From: Balaenoptera acutorostrata
Taxonomy: Eukaryota > Chordata > Mammalia > Artiodactyla > Balaenopteridae
Direction of reading: 5' to 3'
Length of the DNA stretch: 64,000 nucleotides
Assembly: GCF_949987535.1 (NCBI RefSeq)
Contig: NC_080078.1
Coordinates: 48,448,207 to 48,512,206 of the forward strand
The translations under genes were made by a program, and so were the position numbers. Positions 59,481 to 64,000 of this stretch are shown piece after piece. The first letter of the stretch is position 1; every line of letters starts with the position of its first letter. The notes below the pieces were generated by a model, which worked only from the letters and a program-made list of their open reading frames with translations, was not told where the DNA came from and ran no database searches.

Positions 59481-61150
59481 TTAGTAAAAGCAGCCTAATT
59501 TTCATTTCAAGTTTCTACTCCCACCCCACAAAGCCCATATGTTTTAAGGGTAAACTTACTCTATCCCTGACTCTGAGGATGGAGCATGAGGCTCAGGCCC
59601 ATGCTCACCAATATAACCTTAGATCACAATAAATAAATGGTCAGGGATGGACACATGACTTAAGGTGGTCCAATTGGACTGAAGTCTAGAGCTTCCATTT
59701 GATGGCCAAGAAAGATGGGCTTTCTTCTATCAGATAAGACTGTATCGAGGATATGATATTGGGATTCTTCAAGTTGAAGATGCCAGGGGGATACTGTGTG
59801 GATGATGATGACTTGGGAAAAGCAGAGCAGAGAGAACTGCAAAGAAGGCAGGTCCTCAGTGACATCATGTGAACAGCTGGATCAAGTTTGTTTGACAATA
59901 ACTTCATAGGATTTTTCAGTTAGATGAGCTACCAAGGACCATTTTGGTTTCAGCAACTTTGAGCCGGGTATTCACCCACTTGCAGAAGCAAGAATTCTAA
60001 ATGATACAGCATCATCCCAAGTAATTTTCTAAGTCTTCCTAAATCCCCCTGTGAAGGCTAGGACTTGCTACACACAGATAGATCCCCCAGAGGTCAGCCA
60101 TCAGTCCATCTACACCTTCAAGTGCTTCCTATGAGGAGACTCCCTCGCCTGCATCATCCATCTGTAGAGGCATTGCACCACCTCAGACCCCAAAGCTACA
60201 CATCTGCATGAGTCACAAATGAAGACAGCCAAAGTCCCTGGACAGCTGCCTAGCTGGACCTGTTCTGGCATCTCTCATATGCAGTGGCAAAACCAATGTC
60301 TCTTCCCATATCTATCCTACTCACTAAAAATAAACTATTATCTCTTGCTAATATACCCTAAGATATGCCAGCCATATATCTCCTGAGCTGTTATTCCCCT
60401 GTCCTCCCATACTTGCTAACCATCTCCTCTTAGATGATACTGCTCATCAGATCCCAAATATGCTCTCAACCTGGTACTCATGTAACTCCCTCCCAAGAAA
60501 GGATCCAAAGTATTTACAGCCTCCTTTATCTCACACATCCTACGTCCTATGCCTATTCCTACACAACACTCCAGAGTTTACTCCAGAGTTCCTCACTCTC
60601 ACCAATCTATTTTACCAATACCCCAGCACTACATTCTGCTATAAATTTTCCCAAAACCAAGTGGATATATTCACAAATTTATTCATTCCATCAAAATGCT
60701 TTTAATGATAGTTGTGTACCATATCCTGCAAGGGACTCACTGGGATATATAAAGAAAAATAAAATTGAGTCCCAAGAAACTGCCCTCAAGAAATGTTTAG
60801 GCTTGTAGAAGAAGTAAGAAAAACATACAAATAACTCAAAAAATGATGTGTGCCATAATAGAGAATTCCAAGGGCCAAGAGATAACTTCTGGCTGGAGAC
60901 ATCAGTAAAAGGAAGTGAGAAGGAAGGCATTAACAATTATAGAATGCCCACTACAGGTCAATACCCTGAGGGACTTTGTATATAGTTTGTCCAGCTCTCA
61001 CCTGATACATTCAACAGCCTACTCAATATCTACATTTGCAGTATGTACTAACCAAGAACTGGGAGACTGGGCTTTACAAGATGGGTACAATTTAGCCAAG
61101 AGTGTATTTGAGGGCAACAGAAGTCAGAAAAACAAACAAAAAAAAAGACA
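59481..61150. other. Unassigned DNA
   Basis: No gene, RNA gene or named repeat. The overlapping ORFs at 60434-60808 and 60460-60705 have no motif. Confidence 0.4.
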
Positions 61151-61165
61151 AAAAGAACATGAGTA

Positions 61166-61451
61166 GGGCTTCTCTGGTGGCGCAGTGGTTAAGAATCCGC
61201 CTGCCAATGAAGGGGACACGGGTTCGAGCCCTGGTCTGGGAAGATCCCACATGCTGCGAAGCAACTAAGCCCGTGAGCCACAACTACTGAGCCTGCGCGT
61301 CTGGAGCCTGTGCTCTGCAATGGGAGAGGCCGCGACAGTGATAGGCCCGTGCACCGCAATGAAGAGTGGCCCCCGCTCGCCGCAACTGGAGAAAGCCCTT
61401 ACACAGAAACGAAGACCCAACACAGCCAAATATAAAATAAATTTAAAAAAA
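61166..61451 (+). mobile_element. CHR-type SINE
   Basis: Body from 'gggcttctctggtggcgcagtgg'. The TSD 'aaaagaacatgagta' (61151-61165) is repeated exactly at 61452-61466. Short tail 'aaatataaaataaattt' plus A run. 15-bp perfect TSD, so recent. Confidence 0.95.
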
Positions 61452-61504
61452 AAAAGAACATGAGTAAAGGGATGAAGGCACAAAAGCTAGGGCATGTACA
61501 TGAA

Positions 61505-61541
61505 ACGTAAATGTAAATGTATGTGTAAATGTAAATGTATG
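61505..61541. repeat. (TGTAAA)n hexanucleotide-like repeat
   Basis: 'gtaaatgtaaatgtatgtgtaaatgtaaatgtatg', a short degenerate tandem array. Confidence 0.75.
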
Positions 61542-61544
61542 CAA

Positions 61545-61895
61545 AAATGTTAAGTTAGACGAGGGTGGTATGTGTATGAGTGGAATGTGCCTCTAAAGGG
61601 ATGAAAAAAAAACCTGGATAGAATGATGTTAATTTCTATGGTTTAATAATGAATTCTATTCTTTTATTTGGCAAAGTAGGGCAGTGGGTAAAAATGAAGC
61701 TACATAAAGATGCTAATGGCAGTTTTTTTTTCCTGTCCAGACTGAAGATGACACTCAAACTAGTATTTTTCAGCAACTCTTTTCAAATGCTCTTTAAAAT
61801 GGCAAATAAATTTGGAGACAAATTGAAGAGTGAAGACTATACACATGTCAGTTAGACTTGCTGTCCCTCATTAGCATGAATAATCAGAAGTTGGC
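61545..61895. other. Unassigned DNA upstream of the SINE/L1-E junction
   Basis: No gene. Contains no L1 sequence, so L1-E does not extend upstream of the SINE. Confidence 0.5.
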
Positions 61896-62188
61896 TAGGG
61901 CTTCCCTGGTGGCGCAGTGGCTGGGAGTCTGCCTGCCAGTGCAGGGGACACGGGTTCGAGCCCTGGTCTGGGAGGATCCCACGTGCCGCGGAGCGACTGG
62001 GCCCGTGAGCCACGGCTGCTGAGCCTGCGCGTCTGGAGCCTGTGCTCCGCGGCGGGAGAGGCCGCGATAGTGAGAGGCCCACGCACCGTGATGAAGAGTG
62101 GCCCCCACTTGCCACAACTAGAGAAAACCCTCGCACAGAAACAAAGACCCAACACAGCCATAAATAAATTAACCAATTTAAAAAAAAA
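61896..62188 (+). mobile_element. CHR-type SINE, G-enriched copy, fused to L1-E
   Basis: Body from 'gggcttccctggtggcgcagtggctggg' to 'caacacagccataaataaatt', tail 'aaccaatttaaaaaaaaa'. The left flank 'cagaagttggcta' is not repeated after the tail. L1 inter-ORF spacer starts at once ('cccaaaacaattaagc'). Against the copy at 56439 it shows about 14 A-to-G differences in its first 165 bp and few others. Confidence 0.93.
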
Positions 62189-64000
62189 CCCAAAACAATT
62201 AAGCAAATGGCAATAGGAACATACATATCAATAATAACCTTGAATGTAAATGGATGAAATGCCCCAACCAAAAGACACAGACTTGCTGAACAGATACAAA
62301 AACAAGACCCATATATATGCTGTCTACAAGAGACCCACTTCATACCTAGAGACACATACAGACTGAAAGTGAAGGGATGGAAAAAGATATTCCATGCAAA
62401 TGGGAATCAAAAGAAAGCTGGAGTAGCAATACTCGTATCAGATAAAATAGACTTTAAAATAAAGACTGTATCAAGAGACGAGGGACACTACATAATGATC
62501 AAAGGATCAATCCAAGAAAAAAAAATAACAATTATAAATAATTATGCACCCAACATAGGAGCACCTCAATACATAAGGCAAATGCTAACAACCATGAAAG
62601 GAAAAATCGACAGTAACAGAATAATAGTAGGGGACTTTAACACCCCACTTACTCCAATGGACAGATCATCCAAACACAAAATAAATAAAGAAACACAAGC
62701 TTTAAATGACACAATAGACCAGATAGATTTAATTGATATTTATAGTACATTCCACCCAAAAGTGCCAGAATACACTTTCTTCTCAAGTGCACATGGAACA
62801 TTCTCCAGGAGAGACCACATCTTGGGTCACAAATCAAGCCTCAGAAAATTTAAGAAAACTGAAATTGTATCAAGCATCTTTTCTGACCACAACGCTGTGA
62901 GATTGGAAATCAATTACAGGGGAAAAAACTATAAAAAACACAAATAAATGGAGGTTAAACAGTGTGCTACTAAATAACCAAGAGATCACTGAGGAAATCA
63001 AAGAAGAAATTTTAAAAATACATAGAAACAAATGACAATGAAAATACGACAACCCAAAACCTATGGGATGCAGCAAAAGCAGTTCAAAGAGGGAAGTTTA
63101 TAGCAATACAATCCTACTTCAAGAAACAAGAAAAATCTCAAATAAACAATCTAACCCTACACATAAAGCAACTAGAGAAAGAAGCACAACGAAAAACCAA
63201 AGTTAGTAGAAGGAAAGAAATCATAAAGATCAGAGCAGAAATAAATGAAATAGAAATGAAGAAAACAATAGCAAAGATCAATAAAACTAAAAGTTGGTTC
63301 TTTGAGAAGATAAACAAAATTGAAAAACCCTTAAGACTCATTAAGAAAAAAAGGGAAAGGATGCAAATCAAAAAAATTAGAAATGAAAAAACTGACAGTG
63401 CAGAAATACAAAGGTTTATAAGCAACTACTACAAACAACTATATGCCAATAAAATGGATAACCACACAAAAATGGACAAATTCTTGGAAAGGTACAATTT
63501 TCCAGCACTGAACTAGGAAGAATTAGAAAATATAAACAGAACTATCACAAGTAATGAAACTGAAACTGTAATTAAAAATCTTCCAACAAACAAAAGTCCA
63601 GGACCACAGGGCTTCACAGGCGAATTCTATCAAACATTTAGAGAAAGCTAGCACCAACCCTTTTCAAACTCTTCCAAAAAACTGCAGAAGGAAGAAACTC
63701 CAAATACGTTCTATGAAGCCACCATCACCCTGATGCCAAAGCCAGAAAGAGGTATCACAGAAAAAGAAAATGATAGACCAATATCACTGATGAACATAGA
63801 TGCAAAAATCCTCAACAAAATACTAGCAAACAGAATCCAACAGCACATTAAAAGGATCATACACCATGATCAATTGGGATTTATCCCAGGAATGCAAGGG
63901 TTCTTCAATATATGCAAATCAATCAATGTGATACACCATATTAACAAATTAAGGAATAAAAACCATATGATCGTCTCAATAGATGCAGAGAAAGCTTTTG
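62189..64000 (+). mobile_element. L1 LINE copy E, 5' end at the SINE tail, runs off the window
   Basis: Starts in the inter-ORF spacer ('cccaaaacaattaag') 17 bp before the ORF2 ATG and continues through the endonuclease, linker and first RT motifs to the window end. ORF1 and the 5' UTR are absent. Its 3' end and TSD lie beyond 64000. Confidence 0.95.
62206..64000 (+). pseudogene. L1-E ORF2, N-terminal half, multiple lesions
   Basis: The ATG at 62206 is followed by a TGA at codon 17 (62254-62256), where L1-C has Leu in 'NVNGLNAP'. Frame 62369-62947 holds the rest of the endonuclease ('VGDFNTPLTPMDRSS', '[10 protein letters not shown]', 'SIFSDHNAV'), but 'SRRDHILGH' replaces the usual 'SRIDHILGH'. 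Frameshifts near 62940 and 63020 lead to the linker frame 63256-63516. RT starts around 63590 with 'PGPQGF' instead of 'PGPDGF', another frameshift lies near 63645, and the window cuts the element inside motif A ('SIDAEKAF'). Confidence 0.93.

Noticed and set aside
61852..62355. 167-codon minus-strand ORF and other ORFs over SINEs
   Set aside because: CpG-rich SINE bodies are open in several frames on both strands. The same peptides recur at every CHR copy.
1..64000. CRISPR arrays, operons, bacterial promoters, phage or plasmid features
   Set aside because: The window is clearly mammalian. Tandem repeats are microsatellites, with no spaced identical repeats.

Overview
This window is mammalian, non-coding, repeat-dense nuclear DNA. 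It has no operons, no ribosome-binding sites and no recognisable host exon. Ten tRNA-derived SINEs share a 5' end of the form 'gg(g/a)cttccctggtgg(c/t)...cagtggtt' and carry a Pol III box B ('ggttcgagccc'). I recognise them as the CHR family of cetaceans, hippos and ruminants. They occur beside cetartiodactyl-type young L1s whose 3' UTR ends '...gcaattatactccaataaag'. A whale or dolphin genome is the most likely source. Species and chromosome cannot be read from the window.

Layout. 1-3979: L1 copy A (+), cut by the left window edge in ORF1 and missing its 3' end. 3980-7734: old single-copy-like DNA with two MIRs. 7735-16395: an L2 remnant split by a composite young L1. L1-B (5' UTR, ORF1, start of ORF2) runs straight into a second 5' UTR, ORF1, ORF2, 3' UTR and A-tail (L1-C), and one target-site duplication (TSD) encloses the whole assembly. 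16396-28850: mostly AT-rich unassigned DNA with a minus-strand CHR SINE that seems to carry transduced 3' sequence, a MaLR-like LTR, a MIR, a long-form CHR SINE and two microsatellites. 28850-34130: ancient L1 3' fragments, a MaLR-like LTR and a long L2. 34740-38990: a HAL1/L1M ORF1 remnant split by a CHR SINE, followed by L1-D (-). 39000-53550: old DNA with MIRs, L2, MER5A, CHR SINEs and an 82-bp TA repeat. 53560-56430: ancient L1M interrupted by a MIR, then simple repeats. 56426-62188: four plus-strand CHR SINEs. 62189-64000: L1-E (+), whose truncated 5' end abuts the last SINE's A-tail and which runs off the window.

How the parts relate. L1 ORF1 (RNA-binding trimer) and ORF2 (endonuclease plus reverse transcriptase) mobilise L1 RNA and, in trans, the CHR SINEs. 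All five young L1 copies here are broken by stops, frameshifts or truncation. The main interest is in the insertion history: a nested and then collapsed L1 pair, a possible SINE-L1 chimera, SINE 3' ends that look like tags of their source loci, and a strong plus-strand orientation bias. I found no new multi-gene system.
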